Origin: Zhengitettix transpicula
Lineage: Eukaryota; Arthropoda; Insecta; Orthoptera; Tetrigidae
Direction of reading: 5' to 3'
NCBI GenBank assembly: GCA_037074705.1
Contig: CM073590.1
Coordinates: forward strand, 45,172,395 to 45,236,394
Length of the DNA stretch: 64,000 nucleotides
Shown here piece by piece: positions 1 through 12,172 of the stretch (the stretch's first letter is position 1; the number at the start of each line of letters is the position of its first letter). The notes below the pieces were generated by a model. It did no database searches and was not told the origin of the DNA. It saw only the letters and a list, made by a program, of their open reading frames with translations. The translations under genes were made by a program, and so were the position numbers.

Positions 1-99
1 AAATAATTTATATAAAATAATCTTTGAATGTAGAAACAATGAATATGCAAACTTGGCAGCCAGCAATAAAGATAAGGAACTTTGGCATCTGAATTATAA

Positions 100-903
100 C
101 TCATTATTGAGAATTTAAATTTAGTAAATGGTATGCGATTTGAAAATTCTGAAACAACTATATGTGATGTGTGTAAGATGTTAACAGAAGTGTTTTCCAT
201 ATTATTCCATATCATCTAGATCAAGTAGAGTATTACAAGTATTGTGCACACAGATATATGTGGTCCTATTAGACCAATGTATTGAAGTGACAATTTGTAT
301 TTTGTAAACTTTGTTGACGATTACTCCAAATTTGTTATGGTTTATCTTATGAAAAGTAAAGATGAGATATTTAATTGCTTGAAAGATTACAAAGCAAAGA
401 TGTCATCTTTGTTTTGTGGTAAGAAAATTTGTAAAATAAAATGTGATAAAGTAGGAGAATATTGTTCTAAAAACTTTTCTGACATTGGTGCAAAAAAAGG
501 TATTAAAAAAATCTATACACCTCCCAAACCTCCTCATCTTAATGGAATAGCTGGTAGTGAATCAGACCTTGATGGATATGGCTAGATCAATGATCATGCA
601 GGCACATATGGATAAAATATTTTCAGAAGATGCAGTTTTGACAGCTGTATATATCACCAATAGAACTCCATCTTGCTTAGTAAAACATAAAACACCATAT
701 GAATGTTTTATGATAAAAAGCCAAATGTTAATATGAAAGTTTTCAGTTGTATGCTAGAATTCCTGATTCATTGAGAATCAAATTAGGTGGTAAGGGCTTG
801 AAATGCAGATTTGTAGGATATACAGTGTGTGGATATCAGCTGTGGAAAGACAAAGAAAATAAAGTAATATGTTCCAGAAATGTGGTATTTAATGAAAGGT
901 GAT
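100..903 (+). pseudogene. copia integrase region (left copy), broken
   Basis: The pieces are spread over three frames. Around 85-120 there is the LWH tract of the pre-integrase domain. Around 236-280 an HTDICGPI tract carries the first catalytic Asp. At 295-585 comes the core block beginning YFVNFVDDYSKF, in which the usual SDNGGEY is changed to CDKVGEY and the usual NGVAER to NGIAGSE. A frame change near 580 leads into a tract with AVYITNRTPS (about 645-690). Near 790-900 there is the typical end of the domain, with FVGY and NVVFNE. The frame changes rule out a functional integrase. Confidence 0.8.
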
Positions 904-941
904 TCTCTTTAAACAAATATGAAAATTGGAACTTTAATGAT

Positions 942-2451
942 GTGAGTGACAAAGAATCTGAAGATGATGTGATGAAGGAAAAAGTAGAAGAAAACCTTAG
1001 TTTAAATAAGCAGGAAAATTCTGTAGAAAATGTTCATGAAAATAATACAGAAAAAGGAAAACCTCAACAACAAGTGAAGGTACCAGCAAAGTTTAATTAC
1101 TATGAAATGAATATAAGTTGCTTAGCATTAAATAGTGAAATTTCAGATATTCCAAAGTCATATTCAGAGGAAAGAGTAAGTACAAATTGGCAATGCTGGG
1201 AAAACACTATTGGAGACAAATTCAGTGCCTTAAAAAATAATAGGACATGGGAATTAGTTGATAAGCCAGATAAAGAAGAAATAATGAGTAATAGATATGT
1301 GTTTAGAGAAGAAGATAATGAAAGAAAAAGTATTTATAAAGCGAGGTTGGTAGCAAGAGGTTTTGAACAAAGTAGTTTTGGTGAGTTTGGACAAATTCAT
1401 GCACCAGTAGCAAGACTTTCTACATTGAGAATCTTTATATCTGTTTTTAACAACTACAATCTACTTGGAACAATTAGATGTTAAAAATGCTTTCTTACAC
1501 AGTTAACTCAAGAAGAAAATCTTTATGAAAATTCCAGAATGTTTTAGTGTCAGATGCTGATAAAAATAAAGTTTGTATGCTGAATCAAGCTATATACAGG
1601 TTAAAAGCACCAAAAGCCTGGAATGAAACATTTAATAAATTCTGATTATTGTTTGTACAGTTTTCTTCACAAAGACATAAGATGCTACCTGTTTTTGTAT
1701 GTGAATGATATTTTAATTGCATTTAATGATTTTGATTTTCTTAATTATGTGAAATTGAAACTTTGCCAGACATTCGAACTGAAAAATTGCATTAAGGATA
1801 GTTTTTATTTCTTAGGTATTAACATATATAGAGATCATAAAAGCAGAATTATAACTTTGGATCAGATATCTGTTATTAAAAATTTAGGTAGAAAATTTAA
1901 TGTAGAAGGCTAAAACTCCTATAGATAAGAATTTAAATTTAAACAAAGTGAGTGAAGAATGTGAAAAGACAATTCTCAAAGTACACTGTGAATTATAAAT
2001 TGTACTTTCATCATGGTGATTGTTAATTAGTTCGGTAAAGTGATGCCGACTCGACTAAAAATGCCTTATCACAAATCTATAAGTGGATATATTGTTTTAA
2101 AATCTTTAATAACTTGATATGTTGGTGCTCTAAGAAGCAATCATTTGTTACATTATCTAGTACAGAATCAGAGTTTGTGCAGCTTCTTGTGAATTACTGT
2201 ATATTAAAAATTTGCTAAAAGTATTGGTATCAAAGTATTACCAAATTGTTTATTTGAGGATAACCAAAGTGCCATCAAACTTATTCAAAATTTTGAAAAC
2301 AACAAAAGATGTAAAGTTTAATTTTGTATTAAATTTAATTAATGACAATATTATAAAGGTTGAATGTGTGTGCACTGATGATCAATTAGTTGATGTATTT
2401 ACAAAAGCCATGAGTAATTCACAGTTTGAAAATATGTTTGTAAAAATTTGA
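942..2451 (+). pseudogene. copia reverse transcriptase / RNase H region (left copy), broken
   Basis: This is an RVT_2-type reverse transcriptase in fragments. At 942-1484 a charged linker leads into the N-terminal RT block with NRTWELV and YKARLVARGF. A shift near 1480 moves the conserved DVKNAF tract to another frame. At 1623-1913 the catalytic box reads YVND instead of YVDD, so one active-site Asp is lost. At 2212-2451 is the RNase H end with the usual DQLVDVFTKA tail. Between 1914 and 2211 only scattered homology remains. Base for base it matches 56274-57783 wherever compared. Confidence 0.85.
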
Positions 2452-2519
2452 CTTCATGATGTCTTTATTGAAATTTCATATATTGTTTGATAATAGCATT
2501 TTATAGTTTTGAGGGAGGG

Positions 2520-2695
2520 TGTTAGTATTGAGATTATGTTGAGTATTAGCAAACCTTTAAAAAGGAAGTATGTTTGATTTTGTTGTAATACAAATATTGG
2601 TAACAATGTCTATTGTTTTTTTAGTTAGTAAAAGAAATGTAATAAAAATGTATGTTGTCACTCTCATAGTTATCTGTAATTTTAGTACTGTTTAA
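2520..2695 (+). mobile_element. copia 3' LTR, right end degraded (left copy)
   Basis: It begins TGTTAGTATTGAGATTATG directly after a purine-rich tract, GAGGGAGGG at 2511-2519, which is the polypurine tract expected in front of a 3' LTR. Sequence similarity to the intact 5' LTR at 54012-54234 can be followed to about 2695 and is then lost, so the terminal ~45 bp are missing or diverged. Confidence 0.75.
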
Positions 2696-4647
2696 TTATT
2701 TATCGTCTGTATACTTTATAAATATAATAGGCCCAAAGCAGTCAATTTTTGGAAATTTTGATTTTAAATTACAGTAAATCAACGTTCCTTTTTTACCTAG
2801 CGATTCATCTTGTCAATGTTTCATCATACTACTATAAGCTTCAGCACAAAATGTGTATATAATCTTTTAGACCAAGAAAACATGCGGAAGATAATAAAAC
2901 AGTACTATAGTCTGAGGGTAAAACTATGTTGCTTTGTTTATGTTTAAATGGATTGTAAATTTTCTATAGAACTTTCAGCATAGAATCGTGCAATACATAT
3001 TCATCCGAAGTGCTATAACGTGAGATTTTCTTTTTTGTAGTTTATTAAATAAAAAATGGGACTTAAAAGCGCTACTTTTGAAGGTTTAAAGAAATTAACT
3101 GCGATCTGCATTTTTTTAACTCTTCACGATAAAGAACAGCGAACCACCACGGAATAAATGTAACTTCCGCACAAACAATGGCATACAATTCTATGATAAT
3201 CATTAATAAGATAACAATTGCATTCTTTCGTCTATATATATAGAAGCACTGTACTGTAGCGTGACATGTGAAACCTATTTAGTAGTACTAGAAAACAGGA
3301 CTTCAACGAAATCCCACTCAACAAAACTTACTATACCTTCCTTATTTGTTGTTACCGCCGAATAGACTAAAAAAACTCTACACCAGAGTGCTCAGACTTC
3401 GATCGACCACAAAGAAAATATGTGTCAAACGATCGATCGACAAAGACGAAGCATAATGGCAATTGATGATCGTCTGCGCACTTTTCATAGGATGGCACGT
3501 AATTACTGATAGACAATCGCAAACAGGATGACAGCTGTTATCCAACTGCGATATTTTGATTGAATAATTTTGTTTGAAGTGCAATTTGTTTTAAACATGG
3601 ATATTTCTTTAAAGGTTTAAAAGACCAAAATTTTGCATCACCAACTCTGGATTTGAGATGTATATCTTAAGTAATCTGCGAAATTTCATTTTCGGCATAA
3701 AACAAACAAGTCTAGATAAAAGGTGTTTGATATTTCAGTAGCAGATATTCTTCAACGTCTATAGCCCATAAAAGTTACAAAATTTGTCAATTAGCTAAAA
3801 TCGGAAGAACGTCTTTCAAACCCAATCAGAATATTTATTTCTGACACGTAAAAGCCATAATTTAACTCAGGACTTGCCCTTGCTTTCAAAGCCGGAAAAT
3901 TTTTCAAATAATTTTTATTTAGTTATGTAGCTGAAATCTACTTTTTCTAGCATTTATGGCCTAATCAAGTCGGTGATGGTTTTATGACGTGTCAAATCTT
4001 TTAAAAAAGCCAAATAACAAATACATTTTTCGTTTTTGAGTATCTCGGTATCATGTTAACTTCTTGGAAGAGTATGGACATATTTCCGCGATCGACAGTT
4101 TGAGCACCCGTTCTCTACACTTTCGTAAAATTCTCTCAGTATATATATTGGTCGACAGATAAATTCAATTAGCGGTTACTATGTCTTTTAAAATATTTAC
4201 AAATCTTATAAATACTCAAATTTTATAAGTTTATCAGGATTGCAGGGCGTCGAAATCTTATTCACACTTTAACAATAACTTCCCTCTCAATTCTCTCCGT
4301 TACAATCTTTCCTGTAGCACGTTCCAACTAATACAGCTTCTCCTTCTTTTAACTCCTTATTGTTGACATTATTATTGAATTATAACGGAAATATTCACTA
4401 TTTTACATTTTTATTTTTTTCTATCATCATATAAGTAAATACTGATATCCGGAAATGCAGTCTAGTCGGAAACTCACAAGAAAATAATGTTCATAATTTG
4501 AAACAAAGCGAATAAAATAATTATCTGCATTATCCTGAATCGGAATCTTAATATTAATTCCGTTATAGTGAACACGAATCCCTAATATACTGTAATGCGA
4601 AGGAAGTATGTCTTAGAACACTAAATTCAACATGGATTGATATATAT
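2696..4647. other. unassigned AT-rich DNA
   Basis: I see no gene or named repeat here. Open frames are short, the longest being 68 codons on the minus strand (3378-3584), with no family resemblance. The stretch 3100-3600 is less AT-rich than its surroundings. All of it recurs at 58028-59979. Confidence 0.5.
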
Positions 4648-5953
4648 TGTAATAAATAAACAATTACTTATTAATTTGCCCCACGATGTGGTAGCCAAAA
4701 TGTAATAATCAAATAAGATGGGCTTTTAAATGAAAAATTATTAACTTTAAAACAAACAAATTTATTTAACAAAACTTGAAACAATGATACAATTTAATAA
4801 AAAAAACATATCTCAATCTCTCAAAGGTCTTTACTGGGTTTGATAACGGCAGAACATTTAAACATAATCAAAGAACAATTTACTTTTAATATAAAAGGAA
4901 ATATTTATTCGTCTAAACATAGACGAAATTAATTATTGACGAACTTATTCTACAAGATTGATTTTAAATTTAAAGAGTTTATTTTATTAACACAAAAGAA
5001 AAGAACGATATCTGACTTTATCTTTTAATTCGGTTTACATCTATGAATACCATGAAATTTCAACTTACGATTACTCAGGAAAATTTGGCTCGTTCGTACA
5101 CACACACCTTATATACTGATTCTAACACACACTGTTGGTTTGACAAAAGTTGGTTCTCCGTTCGTGAAGGACATATCTTTTGCTCGTTCTGAAGATTACT
5201 AGACGCTGGATGCAGTGTCCTGGTCTCCTACAATCGAAGACAGTGGTCTAATTTTGAGATTAGAATAGATTAGACTTCAGCATACAAAATGTTTATCGAT
5301 GAATATTTGGCTATTTCTCTCGCAGACTGCAACTTACAACACATTCTCCTCCCTTAACCGATGTCTCTCCTAGTCACATTCTCCAGCTTCGCTGATCACA
5401 GCACGATTGACTTCTTAAACACATTCACCATCTTCGGTGGTCGCAGAATAACTCCCCATCACGTCCACCAGCTTCCGTGATCGCCTCACGACTAACTTCT
5501 CTAACTAACTCCTCTCAATAGCTTATCTTCCGCTCCATTGTTCCAAAACTTCGTCGCAAATGCCCGTTGACAGTTTCTTCCATTATCCCGAGATTTATAT
5601 TATGCAGGTGCAGTTCCTTAGTCAGCAAATGGCTAACTACTCTGTCATGTCCGAAAGCCGACAATCCAGACAGGACTATTTATCTTTTTGCACCCTCACA
5701 CACCTAGATTTTCAAAACGAAGAAATACTCAGTCCTAAATAAACACGTTACAAAACTTGCCCTTTCAACAGTCCAAACCATTAATCAGAAACAATGCCTC
5801 ACTTAGCAAATATTACATTGTGCCCCAGATTTAGGCCACACGCACGTGCACGGTTCCGAATTCTCAAGACCAGTCCTAAATAAACACATTACAAAACTTC
5901 CCTTTCAACAGTCCAGACCATAATCAGAAACAATGCCTTACTTTCCAGGCATT

Positions 5954-5956
<3 letters not shown>
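4648..5956 (-). mobile_element. solo LTR of a Ty3/gypsy-like family (with a primer-binding-site stub)
   Basis: The element is bounded by TGTAATA and GCATTACA, the TG...CA ends of an LTR. ATAT on both sides (4644-4647 and 5957-5960) is the 4-bp target duplication. A second TGTAATAATC at 4701 marks the true LTR end. Between the two, 4678-4697 is the reverse complement of a primer-binding-site-like string (TGGCTACCACATCGTGGGGC). The LTR is therefore read on the minus strand. It shares two blocks with the LTRs at 15096, 16301, 17374, 21115 and 29829: GGTCTTTACTGGGTTTGATAA (near 4828) and a GAACGAtATCTGAC motif (near 5005). It is closest to 17374-18524. Confidence 0.75.

Positions 5957-5986
<30 letters not shown>
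5957..5986. repeat. (AT)n microsatellite, ~30 bp
   Basis: A pure AT dinucleotide run abuts the end of the solo LTR. The copy at 61289-61318 has the same length. Confidence 0.95.
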
Positions 5987-5988
<2 letters not shown>

Positions 5989-6050
5989 ATAGTATGCATA
6001 GGCAACTATAATCAAAGCATAAGAGGAAAAATTTACATCTGATTGAAAAT

Positions 6051-6221
6051 TAATAAGAAAGGTAGCCAAATACAGACAAAAGAAGTGATAATATAAATAC
6101 TACACATTTCTCAAAGCCTTGGTTCTTTCTTCAGGTGCAGAAAAAATGCAACAGCCTAGAAACGTTGTGTGTTATTTCGATTACCACGTCTTTTTTCAGT
6201 ATTTGGTTATCTTTCTTATTA
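6051..6221. repeat. fold-back element (MITE-like), 171 bp
   Basis: The two halves are imperfect reverse complements. The left arm starts TAATAAGAAAGGTAGCCAAAT and the right arm ends ATTTGGTTATCTTTCTTATTA, with a short centre around a TTCTTCAGGTGCAG motif. Related copies or part copies occur at 26481-26664, 34085-34150 and 53161-53262, and a terminal scrap lies at 51389-51407. It has no coding capacity. A non-autonomous terminal-inverted-repeat transposon is the simplest reading. The autonomous partner is not visible here. Confidence 0.6.
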
Positions 6222-9200
6222 TTAATGATCAAATAATAGACTATATCACGGTATGAATAAAATATTCTGGAAATTATACTTAATGTTTATAAATCAATCT
6301 TTATCGTTTGTTGTTTAAACAATAAGACTAATTAAGAGTATAAATAGTTCACTGTATGATGAAAAGAAAGACAAATTAAATAAATAGTATTTCAAACTTT
6401 TGTTTTTAAAAATAAAAATTGCTACAGTCAAGGTTTTTATATCTGAGACTGTGTTGAGTCTGCTCTAGGCAGAAAGACTTGTCTTAGTTTTATGAAGTAG
6501 AGCTCCTAGAGCAACTTCTTAGTTATACTTTTTAAAAATGGGGCCCTATTATATTTTAAGTAGCATATAAGTGTAAGTAATGTTCTTAGTAATTCATGAT
6601 ACACACTAAATATTTATAATTAAAGCAGATGAATAATAATTAAAACATTAAATGAAGTGATTTGGTGATGCTTACTGATGATACATATTATGGTGTGAAA
6701 AATTACAAAAAGATCATACTCAGTCTGGCATTGTGCCAACAAATCAGTGAAAGTCCTTCTGAAACAACATTGCCAACAGAAAAATAAGTTTTAGCTTAGT
6801 TCCTTTGGGTACTTCCATACTCTGATGAGCCAAAACATTGACTATCTGATGAACACATTAATAATGTGTTGGTCCACCTTTGGAACACAATACATGGCAT
6901 GGATTTGTCAAGTCCTTTTTAAGCTACTGTAAACTGATACAGTCAGTACATGCACATTATGTGGGATTGATACTAAACTGAATCTAGTTATTAATATAAA
7001 TTACATTTATGTGGCATTGATGGGTCCTTATTAGCAGAAAAGTAATTGACGAACATGGCATAGTTAAACGTGCTGATGCAAATGTTGTATCAGAGAATAA
7101 AATGTCTACATGCCATTCACCTATAACCAGCAAAGTAGAGGAATTAGAGTCATCAAATCATTAAATCTCAGCAAAATGATTTTATGTGCAATCAAGTTAT
7201 TAAGAATGGACATCACAAAATGATTTATAATCTATAGTAACAGATTAATGGCAATATGGAGACACTATCATTCTCATCGACCCTGATAATTATTTATTCA
7301 GTACTAATTTCAAATATTTGCACGTTTTTAAATTCTTCTTCTGACTACACTTCTAAAGGAGCTATGGATGCCTTAACACTACTAGTGTTAAAAAATTTCC
7401 AGTCCCTGCATCAGAGTACAACCCAGTGGTTGCCCCTTTCTAATATAATCATAGTGATTCAGTATCTTTGCTGATGTCTTGTTTACATTTTCAGTTCATC
7501 CTGTGGGTTTTATTTTTAGCTGATGTAGAGCTCATGGAGACAGAGGGTTTCTAGCCAAGTTTTGTATTGGGGCTGATTGATATGAAATACTATTGTAATC
7601 TTTTTTTGTGGTGTCCAAGTGTTTATACCAAGGTCTGAGTTTATAACTGAGTAGTTTACTTACCAGGATGTAACTGTTATCAACATTAAAACTCTGTTTT
7701 TATTTATATACAGTTTATGTGAGAGTTTGCAAGATGATCCCTATATACCACATTCATTCTGTCAAAGAGGTTGGAAAGGCTTAAGTACAATAATCCTGGT
7801 GTATAAGCAGAGTGGTATCATTTCTCCAATACATACTTGAATGAGCAAAGTCGATTCCTTGTTATCAGCGCCACGTTCCAAAATGCTGTGCCCATGTTAA
7901 TTTAACATCAAGGGCTAGCCCAAGATAATTCTCACTTGGCACTAGAATTGTTTCTATAAAGAAACATTTTGGGTGTTTCTTTGGTAGGTAAATTGAAGGA
8001 GGGTATATTATGTGAATTCATATTTATTTGCCAGGATATACAACATTTAGGTCAAATTAATTAACACATTTGTATAGGAAACTGAGATAGGGTAGCCAAC
8101 TTACCGAAAATCAAAAGTTGGTCCAGTCAGGTTGTGCAGAAAAAATCTGTAACATTTGTGCAAAGTACACCATTGAAAATTAATTCACCAACCCCCATGT
8201 AATTAATTATTATAAATTAATATTTTATTTAAGTTTTTCACCTAAAGATGTCCCAAAATTTAGGGACAACACATTTTGAGTTTTAAATTGATCTTAATAA
8301 ACTTTTGACCAATTTGTTGATGTTATTTCATTAATTAAAAAAGTCAGATTAATATAATTATATTTTCACAGACAACACATCACGCCCACAACGTAACACA
8401 AATTCAGGCTGTTTGTGGTTTGGTCACACACTTTTTGTGACTTACTCCTGTTGATTATCTTTGTGGACACCAATTTTATTTTACTGAAGTGTTTGGGAGA
8501 TTAGCCTTACATTCTCCCTTGTTGTGCTGTCATCGTATTATGGTTGCATGTACAACTCGCTAATCCCTATCAGGCTAAGGTGTCACCAGCTTCTCTGGAA
8601 CTGTCCTTTCAGTGTACTAATATCATACAAATGAGGAATCAATTATTAATAAAATCTTCTTGGGCTTCTAACTAAGTGAAAAATTGTATGCACTATGTTT
8701 CGATGACTTTCACTGATGACCTTTTAACAAAGTGTTTGTCAAGTGTTATCTGTCCTGTATTTACAGAGAGCTGTAGGTTAACCCCACCTCCTTGTCATAG
8801 CCCGCCATAAGGTGAATTGCTGTTTTTCAGTGCTAGCATATGCCTCATCATGTGACTCTGCTTCTGCAATGCTTTGTATCTGTCAGCTTTCTGTGCTTCA
8901 CAATTTTCACTGCAGCCCCAATGAATACATTGCTTTGTGGAAAGTATGGACTATATGTTACATGTTTAAACTCCCATTCCTTTGCAAACAATGAGCAACA
9001 ATCTTAAAAATAGGATTGAAATATGTTCCATTATTGTTGTACACAAGAATGAAGTGAACAATTTCAACTCCTTACAGCAAGGTAGGGAAGCACCCCTATG
9101 GGTGATGGTGTTGTTTCATAAAAAATTGGAAACTTACCTAGACTTTTGTAAAAATTGGGGTTACAGAAGTCACTGATTTTAATTCCGACATTCACACATA

Positions 9201-9765
9201 AGTTTTACAATAATTAAGATGTTTACAATGAGATTGGGAGAATAATTTGATTTTGCTACAGGATTTATGTATAATTTTTAATTATTATTTTGAGTCTGGA
9301 GAAAGTGATAATAAATTTGAAGTCATATTAACATTTACTATAAAATTAACTTCATTAACTTTCAAATTAATCTATCATGTTAATTTCATCTGATGTAATA
9401 AATTATATAAAAAATGAAATGGCAGAAAATTTACAAACAGTAAGACATTTAATAACTATATGAAATCCAAACATGTCGTAATCAAATTATTCAAATGCAA
9501 ATGTTTATATATACCTGATAAAAGTAAGGATTAGGACAGAAACATGTTTATCAAACTGTAATTAAATAAAATTTTGGTCACTATATACTTAATTCAATTT
9601 AAATTGAGCTAATGCATGCATATTACATAAATTTACATAAATACAGACACATAAATAACAATCATATCAATATATTTAGTTTTTATGCATAACATAGCTA
9701 ATAAAAAGTTTTTAAAAGTAAGCACATAATTTATTTGAAAACTAATTTTGTTCATTTAATGTGAT
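6222..9765. other. unassigned DNA with scattered dispersed-repeat pieces
   Basis: I see no convincing gene. Around 6817-6900 a stretch with CTGATGAGCCAAAACATT resembles, from memory, an abundant dispersed arthropod repeat. It contains a small hairpin, ACACAT...ATGTGT. At 8100-8130 a motif with AGTTGGTCCAGTC is shared with 12262-12295, so both are pieces of one repeat. Open frames (72 codons at 7256, 60 at 8812, 64 at 8982) have no recognisable family. Bases up to 8668 recur at the right end of the window. Confidence 0.5.
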
Positions 9766-10872
9766 TTATTGCATATAAGTACTAAATATATGCGGATGGG
9801 CGAAATTATTTTCAAGATTTTTGAAGACTTCATCTCTCTGGTATTTGGTATCACTAATACACATACTTGAAAATATAAATGGACATGAAAAAGTTATTTG
9901 CTCTATGCACAGAGTATCTGGTCCCAAAGGTGTAAATGTTAAATCTGAAGTTGATGGAACTGTAAAAAAAATATTTGTTACAAAATTAAAAAATCCTATG
10001 TTATAACATTAAAATTAAATACTTACAGCACACTGTTCCATGTAGAAAACAGGTACTATGATTGGATCGAATGATGAATGAATCTCCTTCAGGTTTCACT
10101 TCAAAATGAGCATGAGTCACATGATGAATAAATGATAATTTTGGAAGAAATTCAGAATATTCAACAGAATATTTCCAATGATCATAATTTCCACTTTCCC
10201 CTTTAATATTAAAATCTATCCTGTAAATATAAAACACATATACAGTGTTAACATTAATAATTGCCCTTCGTTGGAAGAAAGAACACCTAATATCAGGCTT
10301 ATACACAAGCAAACTGAAAATATTACATAACCAAAAATTAAATTACTATAATTGGTAGTGTCATAGATAATTTAGTGGTTAGTTATTAAATACAGATATG
10401 TAATATTAATTGTTCTCTACAAGAACATGTCATTCATTACATAACAAGAAAAAATAATCAAAAAATATATTAGAAACATAATATATTAGGTAGTACATTA
10501 GACAACATAATTATCTTCTTTTATAAAATTAACTCTGAAACATGAGATGGTTTAAATATTATCATTTTATTTTGAATGGCACTCCACACTGAAGGCAGAA
10601 AAATTGTTGTTGTTATACAGTATTTATCTTAAAAACAATAATGGACATTTTAATAGTCTAGTAAATGGTTTCCCTATGTATACTTACAATGTTGGATTAA
10701 GTTTCTTCATATTACTGAAGTCTGCCACATATTCCCAAACAGTTATAGGTTTAGTGTATCTTATAATTTTTTTAAATCTTATATTGTACTGATGAGTTCG
10801 TAAAATAAAGAAGAAAATGATAGCAGATATTGAAACTATAAGTACTCTTTTCTTGAACCAATGAATCCGCAT
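9766..10872 (-). CDS. small membrane-anchored SRPBCC/START-like protein, three exons
   Basis: This is the one convincing cellular gene. Coding exons on the minus strand are 10872-10688, 10220-10027 and 9959-9766, giving 573 bases or 190 residues. Both introns (467 and 67 bp) have GTAAGT donors and pyrimidine-rich ...TTTACAG or TTTTTTACAG acceptors. All three exons join in frame with no stop until TAA at 9768-9766. The start is the ATG at 10872. Residues ~9-24 form a hydrophobic anchor. From ~40 a START/polyketide-cyclase-like fold is suggested by VWEYVADFSNMKKLNP, then by GNYDHWKYSVEYSE and FTPLGPDTLCIEQ. These fit lipid- or hydrophobic-ligand-binding SRPBCC proteins, but the ligand is unknown. 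An AATAAA overlaps the stop codon. TTATTTCTAG just upstream of the ATG could be a 5'-UTR acceptor. That it is a gene is well supported. The family is inferred. Confidence 0.8.
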
Positions 10873-11904
10873 CTTATCTAGAAATAAGATACTTTATACT
10901 AGCAACCAGGTAATAAAAATGATATTTTCACCAAATATATTTTTAACAATTACATCTATTCCTCACAGAAAAAAATCACTTAAAAATGGAATGCAATTTA
11001 AGTTATAAATTTTTTAGAAATATATGATTAATAGACATTAGAGAAGTAAAAGATCCTGCTTCAATAGTGCAGTTGATGAAATACTTATAGTAGTATTGTA
11101 AATGATGAACATTTAACAACTGATTACAATATTGGATATTTTAGTGCATTCTTAATGCATGCTCACTCACAACATAATAAAGATTTAAATATTAACAGCT
11201 GAAACTCACTATTATCAGTTATCTGAGAAGATTACCAGTACAATTATAAATCTGTGTAGCAGAAAACTACATTTACTTCCAAATGAAATGCATGTATTCT
11301 GAACTCTAAAGATGAATTCATCCATAAATTTGAATGATAAACACAGAAGATACAACACTGTCAAACATTGTAAGCTTCAAATATCTTGGAATCAAACATG
11401 ATTACAGAATAAAGTAAGCCTCTAAAGCCAAACACAACTAAATATTGCTAACATATAATTTATATGTGCACTGAGGGTTATTGCATTTGTACAAGTCAAA
11501 CTCAAAAAGAACAGACGCTCAGCTTTAGACTTATCTGCAATAGTTGTATATTACGATAACATTAAATACACATAAAAGAATTAAACTAAAATTACAAAAT
11601 CAGCTTCAATAGTTATTTTATTTGATTACTATATGAGCTTTCAACCTCTGTTGGATCATAATAATCTATTCTTCATAAAATTTATTATTACATTACAATA
11701 TATATTTATCTCTTCATTAAAAGTTATTCATGCTTACTTTTTTATTCATGGAAGCAAAGATTTAATCATAATATTTTTAAACAAACTTATGTTTGTTGGA
11801 ACATTAAAAAAATATCAAGTAAAATATTCCTCTTGCAGCTTCATTTTCTGAAACGCTTTCTCTCTTGCAGTGACAGTGACACATTAATGTGATTAATACT
11901 TTAA
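10873..11904. other. unassigned AT-rich DNA with a possible RT scrap
   Basis: This is the upstream side of the minus-strand gene. A TTTCTAG near 10880 may be the acceptor of a 5'-UTR intron. Around 11340-11400 the + strand reads SFKYLGI in one frame, a string typical of LINE reverse transcriptases, but no adjoining RT block is visible. I see nothing else. Confidence 0.35.
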
Positions 11905-12172
11905 TAACTCCTCTCCCACTATCGGAAGGGCGTGGGACAAGTACCCAATGCCCGACCTACCTGATGCAGGTTTTCCTAGGGTTTGTCCTGCATTTCTTTT
12001 AGGCGAATGCCGGGTAGGATCCTTAAACCATAACCCGGGGGCCCTAGTTACCCTTGGCTACCTTCCTCCACCCTTCCGCATCTCCCCTTTCAAATCCATT
12101 TCCTATGCTGTAAGAGGGGAGTTGCCACTATGTGGATTACCCTATACATAGCCTGTCTACACCAAAAAAAAA
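11905..12172 (+). mobile_element. poly(A)-ended retroposon, 5'-truncated copy
   Basis: About 265 bp are homologous to the 3' part of the retroposon at 19388-19881. Shared landmarks in the same order are ATCGGAAGGGCGTGGGACAA, GTAGGATCCTTAAACC, a TACCTTCCTC tract, GGGGAGTTGCCAC and ATGTGGATTACCCT. It ends in an A-run at 12163-12173. The 5' end is lost relative to the other copy, as expected of target-primed insertion. No clear target duplication was found. Confidence 0.65.

Larger units (their letters stand above)
1..2695 (+). mobile_element. Ty1/copia retrotransposon, degenerate, left copy cut by window edge
   Basis: This is the 3' two thirds of a copia-type LTR retrotransposon. Only the pre-integrase, integrase, reverse transcriptase, RNase H and 3' LTR parts lie inside the window. 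The 5' LTR and gag would be upstream of base 1. The order of pol domains (integrase before reverse transcriptase) is diagnostic of Ty1/copia. Frameshifts and in-frame stops break pol in several places. The same sequence recurs at 55333-58027 at an offset of 55,332 bp, and there the upstream half is present. The element is dead as a coding unit. Confidence 0.9.

Noticed and set aside
6817..6880. Hammerhead ribozyme (two CTGATGA motifs)
   Set aside because: The conserved GAAA after stem II is missing in both, and no stem III/cleavage site can be drawn. Only a small hairpin is present.
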